DNA from: Pseudomonas sp. SCA2728.1_7
GTDB taxonomy: Bacteria > Pseudomonadota > Gammaproteobacteria > Pseudomonadales > Pseudomonadaceae
Length of the DNA: 64,000 nucleotides
Direction: 5' to 3'
NCBI RefSeq assembly: GCF_018138145.1
Contig: NZ_CP073104.1
Location: forward strand, 6,415,001-6,479,000
The position numbers were made by a program, and so were the translations under genes. How positions within the stretch are numbered: position 1 is the stretch's first letter; the number at the start of each line of letters is the position of its first letter. Below the pieces are notes generated by a model. The model was not told where the DNA came from. It did not search any database and was given only the letters and a program-made list of their open reading frames with translations. Below are positions 46,129-54,782 of the stretch, in pieces.

Positions 46129-46983
46129 TCAGGCGTGCAGGGTTTCTGCCGCATACAGGGTGTTTTCCAGCAGGCAGGCGCGGGTCATCGGACCGACGCC
46201 ACCTGGCACTGGAGTGATCCAGCCAGCGCGGGGCAGGGCGGTTTCGTAAACAACGTCACCGACCAGTTTGCCGTCGTCCTGACGGTTGATGCCGACGTCG
46301 ATCACGATCGCGCCTTCCTTGATCCACTCGCCTTTGACCAGGCCCGGCTTGCCGGCGGCCACCACCACCAGATCGGCACGACCGACATGGCCGGCCAGAT
46401 CCTTGGTGAAGCGGTGAGTCACGGTTACGGTGCAGCCGGCCAGCAACAGTTCCATCGCCATCGGGCGACCGACGATGTTGGAGGCGCCGACTACCACTGC
46501 GTCCATGCCATAAAGGTCAGCGCCGGTGCTTTCCAGCAGCGTCATGATGCCTTTAGGCGTGCATGGGCGCAGCAGCGGAATGCGTTGGGCCAGACGGCCG
46601 ACGTTATAAGGGTGGAACCCGTCGACGTCTTTGTCCGGGCGAATGCGCTCCAGCAATTTGGAGGCGTCCAGGTGCTCGGGCAGCGGTAACTGAAGCAGGA
46701 TGCCGTCGATTGCAGGGTCGTCGTTGAGGCGATCGATCAGATCGGTCAACGCGTCTTGCGTGGTGTCGGAGGGCAGGTCGTAGGCTTGAGAGAGGAAGCC
46801 AACCTCTTCACAGTCTTTACGCTTGTGCGAGACATAAACCTGAGAGGCAGGATCGCTGCCGACCAGGATCACCGCGAGGCCGGGAGTGCGCAGGCCTTGC
46901 TGGCGACGCTCGGCAACTCGTTGGGCGATCTGCTGGCGCAGGCTGGCGGCGATCGATTTGCCGTCGATTAGTTGTGCAGTCAT
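46129..46983 (-). CDS. folD: Methylenetetrahydrofolate dehydrogenase/cyclohydrolase
   Basis: 284 residues, bifunctional enzyme that oxidises 5,10-methylene-THF to 10-formyl-THF in one-carbon metabolism. Family segments: [43 protein letters not shown] (Tyr and Lys of the active site, with YVSHKRK), [11 protein letters not shown], the NADP-binding segment [13 protein letters not shown], and [18 protein letters not shown] at the end. It lies just before the tRNA cluster. Confidence 0.97.
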   Translation of the reverse strand: MTAQLIDGKSIAASLRQQIAQRVAERRQQGLRTPGLAVILVGSDPASQVYVSHKRKDCEEVGFLSQAYDLPSDTTQDALTDLIDRLNDDPAIDGILLQLPLPEHLDASKLLERIRPDKDVDGFHPYNVGRLAQRIPLLRPCTPKGIMTLLESTGADLYGMDAVVVGASNIVGRPMAMELLLAGCTVTVTHRFTKDLAGHVGRADLVVVAAGKPGLVKGEWIKEGAIVIDVGINRQDDGKLVGDVVYETALPRAGWITPVPGGVGPMTRACLLENTLYAAETLHA

Positions 46984-47114
46984 TGCGCGTGATTAACCAT
47001 CGAGAGGGGAAAAAATGAGAACGCATTCTCGCATGTCGAGCGGTGAGGGCAAAGGCGCTTGGTCACCAAATTCCTCTAACTCCTTTAATTAAATGAATTT
47101 TTTTCAAAAAGGAT

Positions 47115-47141
47115 TTGACGACCTTTGGAGCGCTCTATACT
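47115..47141 (+). promoter_or_regulatory. Probable promoter of the tRNA cluster
   Basis: TTGACG at 47115-47120 and TATACT at 47136-47141, spacing 15 bases, about 115 bases before the tRNA-Arg gene. A GC-rich stretch follows the -10, as expected for stringently regulated stable RNA promoters. Confidence 0.6.
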
Positions 47142-47258
47142 ATTCGTCGCACTTGTCGGGCACAGCCTAGCACTGGTTAAGAAGGTGAAGCGGAATCAAG
47201 GTTCTGCGACACTGGAAAGCACTTAGTTTGTAGTCCTTTAAGAGTACAGATTAATAAG

Positions 47259-47335
47259 GCGCCCGTAGCTCAGCTGGATAGAGCATCCGCCTTCTAAGCG
47301 GATGGTCGCAGGTTCGAGTCCTGCCGGGTGCGCCA
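47259..47335 (+). tRNA. tRNA-Arg (anticodon TCT)
   Basis: 77 bases including encoded CCA. Acceptor GCGCCCG pairs with CGGGTGC; anticodon loop CTTCTAA gives TCT, the rare-codon (AGA) reader. T-arm GTTCGAGTC is standard. First of four genes. Confidence 0.95.
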
Positions 47336-47366
47336 TTAGGCAGCTTTGGCACAAGTAGCGCGATAT

Positions 47367-47443
47367 GGTGGGCGTAGCTCAGTTGGTAGAGCACGGGATT
47401 GTGACTCCCGTTGTCGTGGGTTCGATCCCCATCGTCCACCCCA
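47367..47443 (+). tRNA. tRNA-His (anticodon GTG), copy 1
   Basis: 77 bases with the extra 5' G (position -1) and encoded CCA. Loop reads TTGTGAC (anticodon GTG). Identical to the copy at 47661-47737, including the downstream terminator-like sequence. Confidence 0.95.
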
Positions 47444-47449
47444 TATTTC

Positions 47450-47482
47450 GAAAGGCGCCAGATGTAACAGTCTGGCGCCTTT
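47450..47482 (+). terminator. Hairpin/terminator downstream of tRNA-His copy 1
   Basis: AAAGGCGCCAGA-TGTAACA-GTCTGGCGCCTTT, followed by a T-rich stretch. It is nearly identical to that following copy 2, so the tRNA and its downstream hairpin were duplicated together. Confidence 0.7.
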
Positions 47483-47499
47483 GCTTTAAAGCTTCACCT

Positions 47500-47584
47500 G
47501 CGGATGTGGTGGAATTGGTAGACACACTGGATTTAGGTTCCAGCGCCGCGAGGCGTAAGAGTTCGAGTCTCTTCATCCGCACCA
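47500..47584 (+). tRNA. tRNA-Leu (anticodon TAG)
   Basis: 85 bases including the long variable arm (GCGCCGCGAGGCG region) and CCA. Acceptor GCGGATG pairs with CATCCGC; anticodon loop TTTAGGT gives TAG. Confidence 0.95.
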
Positions 47585-47660
47585 ATTAAAGCTTCATTCA
47601 TGTCTTCGGGCTGGTGAGGTTTCAACAAAGAAGTTGTTTGGCTTTTTTGTTACGCAATAT

Positions 47661-47737
47661 GGTGGGCGTAGCTCAGTTGGTAGAGCACGGGATTGTGACT
47701 CCCGTTGTCGTGGGTTCGATCCCCATCGTCCACCCCA
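47661..47737 (+). tRNA. tRNA-His (anticodon GTG), copy 2
   Basis: Same sequence as the copy at 47367-47443, with encoded CCA and GTG anticodon. Preceded and followed by the same flanking bases (AATATGGTGGGC, CCATATTTCGAAAGGCGCC), marking a recent segmental duplication. Confidence 0.95.
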
Positions 47738-48137
47738 TATTTCGAAAGGCGCCAGATTTAACAGTCTGGCGCCTTTTTTGTTTTGCGGTTTTGAAAACCG
47801 GCATGGCCGGTTTCCGGACGCAGGAGTAGGGCGCTTCGTCGTATTTATGTTGCTCGATGATGCTGCACTGCTCGCCGGGCTTGCTTGCAAGAACGGCCGT
47901 CAGGGAGTGATTGGCAGTCTCTTCTATATATAGAAGCGGTTGGCGCAGAGCCCTGGCGTGATTGGTTGTATTCGCCTGTGGGGCGCGCTGCATTGGTGTA
48001 GCGGTCCCGATAACATGCCTGCTGTTTTTTTACCCGTTTTCAGTAGGGTGACTTCTTGAGTTTGACCCACTAGAATGCATGCCCTTGATTCTGGGGTCGG
48101 AAACGGCCGGCTAACGTCTGTGCAACGAGGAATATCC
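47738..48137. other. Region between last tRNA and trigger factor
   Basis: Starts with the second terminator-like hairpin (47744-47776) and continues through 360 bases with no convincing gene. Predicted frames are weak. It should hold the promoter of the tig-clpP block, but no promoter can be assigned safely. Confidence 0.5.
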
Positions 48138-49448
48138 ATGCAAGTTTCTGTTGAAAATACTACTGCTCTCGAGCGCCGCATGAGCGTCACCGTGCCGGCT
48201 GAGCGCATCGAGACTCAGGTCAACAAGCGTCTGCAGCAGACCGCCCAAAAGGCCAAGATTGCTGGCTTCCGTCCAGGCAAAGTGCCAATGAGCGAAATCA
48301 AGCGCCGTTTCGGTGCTGATGCTCGTCAGGAAGCTGTAGGCGACGTGATCCAGTCCTCCTTCTACGAAGCTGTGGTTGAGCAGAAGCTGAACCCGGCTGG
48401 TTCGCCTTCGATCGAGCCTAAGTCGCTCGAAGCTGGCAAGGATCTGGAATACGTTGCTGTGTTCGAAGTGTTCCCGGAGTTCACCGTTGCCGGTTTCGAC
48501 GGCATCACCGTTGAGCGCCTGAGCGCTGACGTGGCTGACGCTGACCTGGACAAAATGCTCGACATCCTGCGCAAGCAGAACACCCGTTTTGAAGTGGCCG
48601 ATCGCGCCGCCCAGAACGAAGACCAACTGAACATCGATTTCGTTGGCAAGGTTGACGGCGAAGTGTTCGCTGGCGGCTCCGCCAAAGGCACTCAGCTGGT
48701 GCTGGGTTCCGGCCGCATGATTCCGGGCTTCGAAGAAGGCCTGGTTGGCGCTAAAGCCGGTGAAGAGCGCGTTCTGAACCTGACCTTCCCAGAGGACTAT
48801 CAGAACCTCGACCTGGCTGGCAAAACCGCCGAGTTCACCGTGACTGTCAACACTGTTTCCGAGCCTAAGCTGCCAGAGCTGAACGAAGAGTTCTTCGCTC
48901 AATTCGGCATCAAGGAAAGCGGCATCGACGGTTTCCGCACCGAAGTTCGCAAGAACATGGAGCGCGAACTGCGTCAGGCGATCAAATCCAAGGTCAAGAA
49001 TCAGGTAATGGACGGTCTGCTGGCCACCAACCCGATCGAAGTGCCGAAGGCGCTGCTGTCCAACGAAGTTGACCGTCTGCGCGTGCAGGCTGTTCAGCAG
49101 TTCGGCGGCAACATCAAGCCTGATCAACTGCCGGCCGAGCTGTTCGAAGAGCAAGCCAAGCGCCGCGTTGTGCTGGGTCTGATCGTTGCTGAAGTGGTCA
49201 AGCAGTTCGATCTGAAGCCTGACGAAGCTCGCGTTCGCGAAATGATTCAGGAAATGGCCTCGGCTTACCAGGAGCCTGAGCAGGTTGTGTCGTGGTACTA
49301 CAAAAACGAGCAGCAGCTGAACGAAGTGCGTTCGGTTGTGCTGGAAGAACAAGTTGTGGATACTGTTCTGCAGAAAGCTAGTGTGACCGACAAAGCGGTC
49401 TCTTACGAAGAAGCAGTCAAGCCGGTAGAAGCTCCAACAGCCGACTGA
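48138..49448 (+). CDS. tig: Trigger factor
   Basis: 436-residue ribosome-associated chaperone. The start at 48138 has GAGG 9 bases upstream; the frame extends further upstream without support. The N-terminal ribosome-binding domain contains [16 protein letters not shown] with the signature that touches the ribosome, the middle FKBP-like peptidyl-prolyl isomerase domain runs about 150-240 ([26 protein letters not shown]), and the C-terminal chaperone arms follow. First of the tig-clpP-clpX-lon block. Confidence 0.97.
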   Translation: MQVSVENTTALERRMSVTVPAERIETQVNKRLQQTAQKAKIAGFRPGKVPMSEIKRRFGADARQEAVGDVIQSSFYEAVVEQKLNPAGSPSIEPKSLEAGKDLEYVAVFEVFPEFTVAGFDGITVERLSADVADADLDKMLDILRKQNTRFEVADRAAQNEDQLNIDFVGKVDGEVFAGGSAKGTQLVLGSGRMIPGFEEGLVGAKAGEERVLNLTFPEDYQNLDLAGKTAEFTVTVNTVSEPKLPELNEEFFAQFGIKESGIDGFRTEVRKNMERELRQAIKSKVKNQVMDGLLATNPIEVPKALLSNEVDRLRVQAVQQFGGNIKPDQLPAELFEEQAKRRVVLGLIVAEVVKQFDLKPDEARVREMIQEMASAYQEPEQVVSWYYKNEQQLNEVRSVVLEEQVVDTVLQKASVTDKAVSYEEAVKPVEAPTAD

Positions 49449-49474
49449 TTGATTTTGCGTTAAGAAGTACACAC

Positions 49475-49502
49475 CATAAGCCAGCTCTCGAGCTGGCTTA
49501 TG
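49475..49502. other. Long perfect palindrome between tig and clpP
   Basis: CATAAGCCAGCTC pairs with GAGCTGGCTTATG (13 bp), leaving a 2-base centre. No T run, so it is unlikely to be a full terminator; it may mark an mRNA processing or stability site. It overlaps a possible upstream in-frame start of clpP at 49500, which is not used. Confidence 0.6.
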
Positions 49503-49541
49503 CGTATTCAAGACATAACTATTTGGGAGCGACTGCAGAGC

Positions 49542-50177
49542 ATGTTCCGTAATTCTTATATTCAGCAGAACTCTGATATCCAGGCCGCCGGCGGCCTGGT
49601 CCCGATGGTTGTCGAGCAATCTGCTCGTGGCGAACGCGCCTATGACATCTATTCGCGCCTGCTCAAGGAGCGAGTGATCTTTCTGGTTGGTCCGGTAGAG
49701 GACTACATGGCCAACCTGATCTGCGCGCAACTGCTGTTCCTTGAAGCGGAAAACCCGGACAAGGACATCCATCTCTACATCAACTCCCCGGGCGGTTCGG
49801 TGACAGCAGGCATGTCGATCTACGACACCATGCAGTTCATCAAGCCGAACGTGTCGACCACCTGCATCGGCCAGGCCTGCAGCATGGGTGCATTCCTGCT
49901 GACCGCAGGTGCCCCGGGCAAGCGTTTCTGCCTGCCGAACTCGCGCGTGATGATTCACCAGCCACTGGGCGGTTTCCAGGGCCAGGCGTCGGACATCGAA
50001 ATCCACGCCAAGGAAATCCTCTTCATTCGCGAGCGTCTGAACACGCTGATGGCCAAACACAGCGGGCGTACTCTGGAAGAAATCGAGCGCGATACCAATC
50101 GCGACAACTTCATGAGTGCAGAAGCTGCGAAGGAATATGGTCTGATCGACGAAGTGATCAACCAGCGCCCAGCTTAA
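49542..50177 (+). CDS. clpP: ATP-dependent Clp protease proteolytic subunit
   Basis: 211 residues from ATG 49542, matching the N-terminus expected for Pseudomonas ClpP ([18 protein letters not shown]). The earlier in-frame start at 49500 adds 14 residues of unlikely sequence and overlaps a palindrome. Catalytic triad: S114 (GQACSMGA), H139 (MIHQPLGG) and D188 (TNRDNF). Seven-fold ring subunits form the protease chamber fed by ClpX. The GGGAG about 12 bases upstream is a little far. Confidence 0.97.
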   Translation: MFRNSYIQQNSDIQAAGGLVPMVVEQSARGERAYDIYSRLLKERVIFLVGPVEDYMANLICAQLLFLEAENPDKDIHLYINSPGGSVTAGMSIYDTMQFIKPNVSTTCIGQACSMGAFLLTAGAPGKRFCLPNSRVMIHQPLGGFQGQASDIEIHAKEILFIRERLNTLMAKHSGRTLEEIERDTNRDNFMSAEAAKEYGLIDEVINQRPA

Positions 50178-50221
50178 AATAAGCAGCTCAAAATAGGCTT
50201 GGTCGGCTTGTCTGATCAGCG

Positions 50222-50241
50222 GCGGGCTTGAAAAAGCCCGC
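50222..50241 (+). other. Hairpin with GAAA loop between clpP and clpX
   Basis: GCGGGCTT-GAAA-AAGCCCGC; a stable stem with a GNRA-type loop 49 bases before the clpX start. No T run follows; it may attenuate or stabilise the mRNA. Confidence 0.6.
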
Positions 50242-50289
50242 AATAGCCTTCATCTTGTGTTGCAAGCCTATCGGATTTGGATCGAACGA

Positions 50290-51573
50290 ATGACTGACAC
50301 CCGCAACGGCGAGGACAACGGCAAGCTGCTCTATTGCTCCTTCTGTGGCAAAAGCCAGCATGAAGTGCGCAAATTGATTGCCGGCCCCTCGGTCTTTATC
50401 TGCGACGAGTGCGTCGACCTGTGCAATGACATCATCCGTGAGGAGGTGCAGGAAGCCCAGGCCGAAAGCAGCGCGCATAAATTGCCTTCGCCTAAAGAAA
50501 TCAGCGGCATCCTTGACCAGTACGTCATTGGTCAGGAGCGTGCGAAAAAGGTTTTGGCCGTAGCGGTGTACAACCACTACAAGCGCCTGAACCAGCGTGA
50601 CAAAAAGGCTGACGACGTCGAACTCGGCAAGAGCAACATCCTGCTGATCGGCCCGACAGGCTCCGGTAAAACCCTGCTGGCCGAAACACTGGCCCGCTTG
50701 CTGAACGTTCCGTTCACCATTGCCGACGCAACCACCCTCACCGAGGCGGGTTACGTGGGTGAAGATGTCGAGAACATCATTCAGAAGCTGCTGCAGAAGT
50801 GCGATTACGACGTAGAGAAGGCCCAGATGGGTATTGTCTACATCGATGAAATCGACAAGATTTCCCGCAAGTCCGACAACCCGTCGATCACCCGGGACGT
50901 ATCCGGTGAAGGCGTGCAACAGGCCTTGCTGAAGTTGATCGAAGGCACGGTCGCTTCCGTACCGCCGCAAGGTGGTCGCAAGCACCCGCAGCAGGAATTC
51001 CTGCAGGTCGACACCCGTAACATCCTGTTCATCTGCGGTGGTGCGTTCTCCGGTCTGGAAAAGGTTATCCAAAACCGTTCCACCAAGGGCGGCATCGGCT
51101 TCAACGCAGAAGTGCGCAGCAAGGAAGAAGGCAAGAAAGTTGGTGAGTCCCTGCGTGAAGTCGAGCCTGACGATCTGGTCAAGTTCGGTCTGATCCCGGA
51201 ATTCGTCGGTCGTCTGCCGGTCCTCGCGACGCTGGACGAGCTGGATGAGGCTGCGCTGATGCAGATCCTCACCGAGCCGAAAAATGCTCTGACCAAACAG
51301 TATGCCAAGCTGTTCGAGATGGAAGGCGTGGATCTGGAGTTCCGCACAGACGCGCTGAAATCGGTCGCCAAGCGTGCCCTGGAACGTAAAACCGGTGCCC
51401 GTGGCCTGCGCTCGATTCTCGAAGGTGTACTGCTCGACACGATGTATGAAATCCCCTCGCAGTCCGAGGTGAGCAAAGTCGTGATCGATGAAAGCGTGAT
51501 CGAAGGTAAGTCCAAGCCACTGTATATCTACGAAAACAGTGAGCCGACCGCCAAGGCAGCACCGGACGCGTAA
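50290..51573 (+). CDS. clpX: ATP-dependent Clp protease ATP-binding subunit ClpX
   Basis: 427 residues from ATG 50290. N-terminal zinc-binding domain with C16, C19, C38 and C41 (CSFC...CDEC), Walker A GPTGSGKT (121-128), Walker [10 protein letters not shown], and the C-terminal domain. ClpX unfolds tagged proteins and delivers them to ClpP. The upstream in-frame ATG at 50257 is dismissed by the conserved start. A terminator follows the stop at 51595-51620. Confidence 0.97.
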   Translation: MTDTRNGEDNGKLLYCSFCGKSQHEVRKLIAGPSVFICDECVDLCNDIIREEVQEAQAESSAHKLPSPKEISGILDQYVIGQERAKKVLAVAVYNHYKRLNQRDKKADDVELGKSNILLIGPTGSGKTLLAETLARLLNVPFTIADATTLTEAGYVGEDVENIIQKLLQKCDYDVEKAQMGIVYIDEIDKISRKSDNPSITRDVSGEGVQQALLKLIEGTVASVPPQGGRKHPQQEFLQVDTRNILFICGGAFSGLEKVIQNRSTKGGIGFNAEVRSKEEGKKVGESLREVEPDDLVKFGLIPEFVGRLPVLATLDELDEAALMQILTEPKNALTKQYAKLFEMEGVDLEFRTDALKSVAKRALERKTGARGLRSILEGVLLDTMYEIPSQSEVSKVVIDESVIEGKSKPLYIYENSEPTAKAAPDA

Positions 51574-51594
51574 GTGTCCAGTCTGCTGGAATAA

Positions 51595-51622
51595 AGAAGG
51601 GGCCTTCGGGCCTCTTTTTTTT
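51595..51622 (+). terminator. Rho-independent terminator after clpX
   Basis: GGGGCC-TTCG-GGCCTC followed by a run of nine or more T. Separates clpX from lon. Confidence 0.85.
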
Positions 51623-51649
51623 TATGTCATTTTTTACATCCGCTTAGCG

Positions 51650-51678
51650 CTTGTTTTTTTTCAAGGCAGCCCCCATCT
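51650..51678 (+). promoter_or_regulatory. Sigma-32-like heat shock promoter for lon
   Basis: CTTGTTT at 51650 and CCCCATCT at 51671 with a 14-base spacer closely match the RpoH consensus (CTTGAAA-N13-15-CCCCATNT). It lies 59 bases before the lon start. lon is RpoH-controlled in E. coli, supporting the assignment. Confidence 0.6.
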
Positions 51679-51736
51679 TGGTTTCAAGCTCAATTCCATC
51701 TGATTACGGCCATATGGCCGCCGTAGAGGCGAAATC

Positions 51737-54133
51737 ATGAAGACAACCATCGAATTGCCTCTCCTGCCATTGCGTGATGTCGTGGTTTATCCGCACATGG
51801 TTATCCCGCTGTTCGTGGGGCGCGAGAAATCCATCGAAGCCCTCGAGGCCGCGATGACGGGCGACAAGCAGATCCTCCTGCTGGCCCAGAGAAACCCGGC
51901 TGACGACGATCCCGGTGAAGACGCTCTCTATCGCGTAGGTACCATCGCCACTGTTCTGCAACTGCTCAAGCTGCCTGACGGCACCGTAAAAGTGTTGGTC
52001 GAGGGTGAACAGCGCGGTACCGTCGAGCGCTTCAGCGAAGTCGACGGCCACTGCCGTGCCGAAGTGTCGCTGATCGAAGAAGTTGACGCTGCCGAGCGCG
52101 AATCCGAAGTGTTCGTGCGCACACTGCTGTCGCAGTTCGAACAATACGTACAGTTGGGCAAGAAGGTCCCGGCTGAAGTCCTGTCGTCGCTCAACAGCAT
52201 CGATGAGCCGGGTCGTCTGGTCGACACCATGGCGGCGCACATGGCGCTGAAAATCGAGCAGAAGCAGGAAATCCTCGAAATCATCGATTTGTCGGCCCGG
52301 GTCGAGCACGTTCTGGCGTTGCTGGATGCCGAGATCGACCTGCTGCAAGTCGAAAAACGCATTCGTGGCCGTGTCAAAAAGCAAATGGAGCGCAGTCAGC
52401 GCGAGTACTACCTGAATGAGCAGATGAAGGCCATTCAGAAAGAACTCGGCGACAGCGACGAAGGCCACAACGAAATCGAAGACCTGAAAAAGCGGATCGA
52501 CGCTGCCGGCCTACCGAAAGACGCGTTGGCGAAAGCCACTGCCGAGCTGAACAAGCTCAAGCAAATGTCGCCGATGTCCGCTGAGGCCACCGTGGTGCGC
52601 TCGTACATCGACTGGCTGGTGCAAGTGCCGTGGAAGGCGCAGAGCAAGGTACGCCTGGACCTGGCGCGCGCAGAAGACATTCTCGATGCCGATCACTACG
52701 GCCTCGAAGAGGTCAAGGAACGCATCCTTGAATACCTCGCCGTGCAAAAACGTGTGAAGAAAATCCGGGGCCCGGTGTTGTGCCTGGTCGGTCCTCCGGG
52801 CGTGGGTAAAACCTCGCTGGCGGAGTCGATCGCACACGCCACCAACCGCAAATTCGTGCGCATGGCCCTCGGTGGCGTGCGTGATGAAGCGGAAATTCGT
52901 GGTCACCGTCGGACTTACATCGGTTCGATGCCGGGAAGATTGATTCAAAAGATGACAAAGGTGGGCGTGCGCAACCCGCTGTTCCTGCTCGATGAAATCG
53001 ACAAAATGGGCAGCGATATGCGTGGCGATCCGGCGTCGGCGTTGCTGGAAGTGCTCGATCCAGAGCAGAACCACAACTTCAACGACCACTATCTGGAAGT
53101 CGATTACGACCTTTCCGATGTGATGTTCCTGTGCACCTCGAACTCGATGAACATTCCGCCGGCGCTGCTCGACCGGATGGAAGTGATCCGTCTGCCGGGT
53201 TACACCGAAGACGAGAAGATCAACATCGCCGTCAAATACCTCTCGCCAAAGCAGATCGCCGCTAACGGTCTGAAAAAGGGCGAGCTGGAATTCGATGCAG
53301 AAGCGATCCGCGACATCATCCGTTACTACACCCGTGAAGCCGGTGTGCGTGGCCTCGAACGTCAGATCGCCAAGGTCTGCCGCAAGGCCGTGAAAGAGCA
53401 CGCGCTGGAAAAACGTTTCTCGGTGAAAGTGACAGCTGATCTGCTCGAGCACTTCCTCGGTGTGCGCAAGTTCCGTTACGGTCTGGCCGAGCAGCAGGAT
53501 CAGATCGGTCAGGTGACCGGCCTTGCCTGGACACAGGTGGGCGGCGAGTTGCTGACTATCGAAGCCGCAGTTGTGCCGGGTAAGGGTCAACTGATCAAGA
53601 CCGGTTCGCTGGGCGATGTAATGGTCGAATCGATCACTGCCGCGCTGACTGTGGTGCGCAGCCGTGCCAAGAGCCTGGGCATTCCTCTGGACTTCCACGA
53701 GAAGCGCGACACGCACATCCACATGCCGGAAGGGGCGACCCCGAAGGACGGCCCTAGCGCTGGTGTAGGCATGTGCACGGCGCTGGTGTCGGCATTGACC
53801 GGCATTCCGGTGCGCGCCGATGTCGCCATGACCGGTGAAATTACCTTGCGTGGTCAGGTACTGGCGATTGGTGGTTTGAAGGAAAAACTGCTGGCGGCTC
53901 ACCGCGGCGGAATCAAGATCGTGATTATTCCGGAAGAGAACGTGCGTGATCTGAAGGAGATTCCTGACAATATCAAGCAGGATCTGCAGATTAAACCGGT
54001 TAAATGGATTGACGAGGTCCTGCAAATTGCGCTGCAATACGCGCCGGAGCCCTTGCCGGATGTGGCTCCGGAGATAGTTGCCAAGGACGAAAAACGTGAG
54101 TCTGACTCTAAGGAAAGAATTAGCACGCATTAA
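51737..54133 (+). CDS. lon: ATP-dependent protease Lon
   Basis: 798 residues. N-terminal substrate-binding domain (LPLLPLRDVVVYPHMVIPLFVGREKSIEAL), central AAA+ module with Walker A GPPGVGKTS, and C-terminal peptidase domain with the serine-lysine dyad: S674 in KDGPSAGVGMC, and Lys in GGLKEKLLAAHRGG. AGAGG precedes the ATG. Preceded by a heat shock promoter-like sequence; hupB follows 148 bases later. Confidence 0.98.
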   Translation: MKTTIELPLLPLRDVVVYPHMVIPLFVGREKSIEALEAAMTGDKQILLLAQRNPADDDPGEDALYRVGTIATVLQLLKLPDGTVKVLVEGEQRGTVERFSEVDGHCRAEVSLIEEVDAAERESEVFVRTLLSQFEQYVQLGKKVPAEVLSSLNSIDEPGRLVDTMAAHMALKIEQKQEILEIIDLSARVEHVLALLDAEIDLLQVEKRIRGRVKKQMERSQREYYLNEQMKAIQKELGDSDEGHNEIEDLKKRIDAAGLPKDALAKATAELNKLKQMSPMSAEATVVRSYIDWLVQVPWKAQSKVRLDLARAEDILDADHYGLEEVKERILEYLAVQKRVKKIRGPVLCLVGPPGVGKTSLAESIAHATNRKFVRMALGGVRDEAEIRGHRRTYIGSMPGRLIQKMTKVGVRNPLFLLDEIDKMGSDMRGDPASALLEVLDPEQNHNFNDHYLEVDYDLSDVMFLCTSNSMNIPPALLDRMEVIRLPGYTEDEKINIAVKYLSPKQIAANGLKKGELEFDAEAIRDIIRYYTREAGVRGLERQIAKVCRKAVKEHALEKRFSVKVTADLLEHFLGVRKFRYGLAEQQDQIGQVTGLAWTQVGGELLTIEAAVVPGKGQLIKTGSLGDVMVESITAALTVVRSRAKSLGIPLDFHEKRDTHIHMPEGATPKDGPSAGVGMCTALVSALTGIPVRADVAMTGEITLRGQVLAIGGLKEKLLAAHRGGIKIVIIPEENVRDLKEIPDNIKQDLQIKPVKWIDEVLQIALQYAPEPLPDVAPEIVAKDEKRESDSKERISTH

Positions 54134-54281
54134 TACGCTTTTGCCTGGGGGGCTTCCTTGACAGTTTTTTAGAGCCCTTGTTATAAAGCGGCTCTTAAGT
54201 GTCTGTAGGCCATTCAGCACTCGTTTTTGCTTTCACCAAAAAACTTAGAATCATCTCAAAATAGATATAAGGGGACTTAGA

Positions 54282-54554
54282 GTGAACAAGTCGGAACTGA
54301 TTGATGCTATCGCTGCATCCGCTGATATCCCGAAAGCTGCTGCTGGCCGTGCGCTGGACGCTGTAATCGAATCCGTCACTGGCGCTCTGAAGGCTGGCGA
54401 CTCCGTTGTTCTGGTTGGTTTCGGTACTTTCTCCGTGACGGATCGTCCGGCTCGTACCGGTCGTAACCCGCAGACCGGCAAGACTCTGGAAATCCCGGCT
54501 GCCAAGAAGCCAGGTTTCAAAGCCGGTAAAGCACTGAAAGAAGCTGTTAACTAA
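54282..54554 (+). CDS. hupB: DNA-binding protein HU-beta
   Basis: 90 residues, starts with GTG, AAGGGG about 9 bases upstream. Sequence [36 protein letters not shown] and the DNA-grip arm [40 protein letters not shown] are the standard HU signature. Forms dimers that bend and compact DNA. Confidence 0.97.
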   Translation: MNKSELIDAIAASADIPKAAAGRALDAVIESVTGALKAGDSVVLVGFGTFSVTDRPARTGRNPQTGKTLEIPAAKKPGFKAGKALKEAVN

Positions 54555-54604
54555 GTTTTCAGGTTTTTACCCATCCGGGTCGGGGTCATGCCTGACTTGG
54601 CAGC

Positions 54605-54680
54605 GGAGCGGTAGAGCAGGTCACTGAAACAGTTGCCTGTAACGCCGGGATCGAGGGTTCGAGCCCTGTCCGCTCCGCCA
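54605..54680 (+). pseudogene. Degenerate tRNA-Asp-like gene
   Basis: 76 bases with a 5' GGAGCGG paired to CCGCTCC and an encoded GCCA end. The middle GCCTGTAACGCCGGG differs by one base from the Asp anticodon arm segment I recall (GCCTGTCACGCCGGG), turning anticodon GTC into GTA. The D-arm (GAGCAGGTCACTGAAACAGTT) cannot form the usual GxxC stem and the anticodon stem has mismatches; the T-arm pairs only 4 bp with a 6-base loop. Acceptor, 3' end and T-loop TTCGAGC are nevertheless intact, and a terminator follows. It looks like a tRNA relic or a tRNA-like RNA, not a working tRNA. Confidence 0.6.
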
Positions 54681-54690
54681 GTTACGAGAA

Positions 54691-54717
54691 GGCGCATCCT
54701 CGGATGCGCCTTTCTTC
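54691..54717 (+). terminator. Terminator after the tRNA-like gene
   Basis: GGCGCATCC-TC-GGATGCGCC followed by TTTCTTCT. Indicates that transcription from hupB or from the tRNA-like sequence ends here. Confidence 0.75.
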
Positions 54718-54782
54718 TATCCGGATTCTACCCACGCTCCACGGTTGCCTAATTTTGAAGTTCAACCGTTTCTGGGGGACGC

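Noticed and set aside
48111..50243. 710-residue minus-strand frame across tig and clpP
   Set aside because: It runs antisense to two clear housekeeping genes and shows no family resemblance; a consequence of codon bias.
52511..54220. 569-residue minus-strand frame opposite lon
   Set aside because: Antisense to the well-supported lon gene, without ribosome site or motifs.
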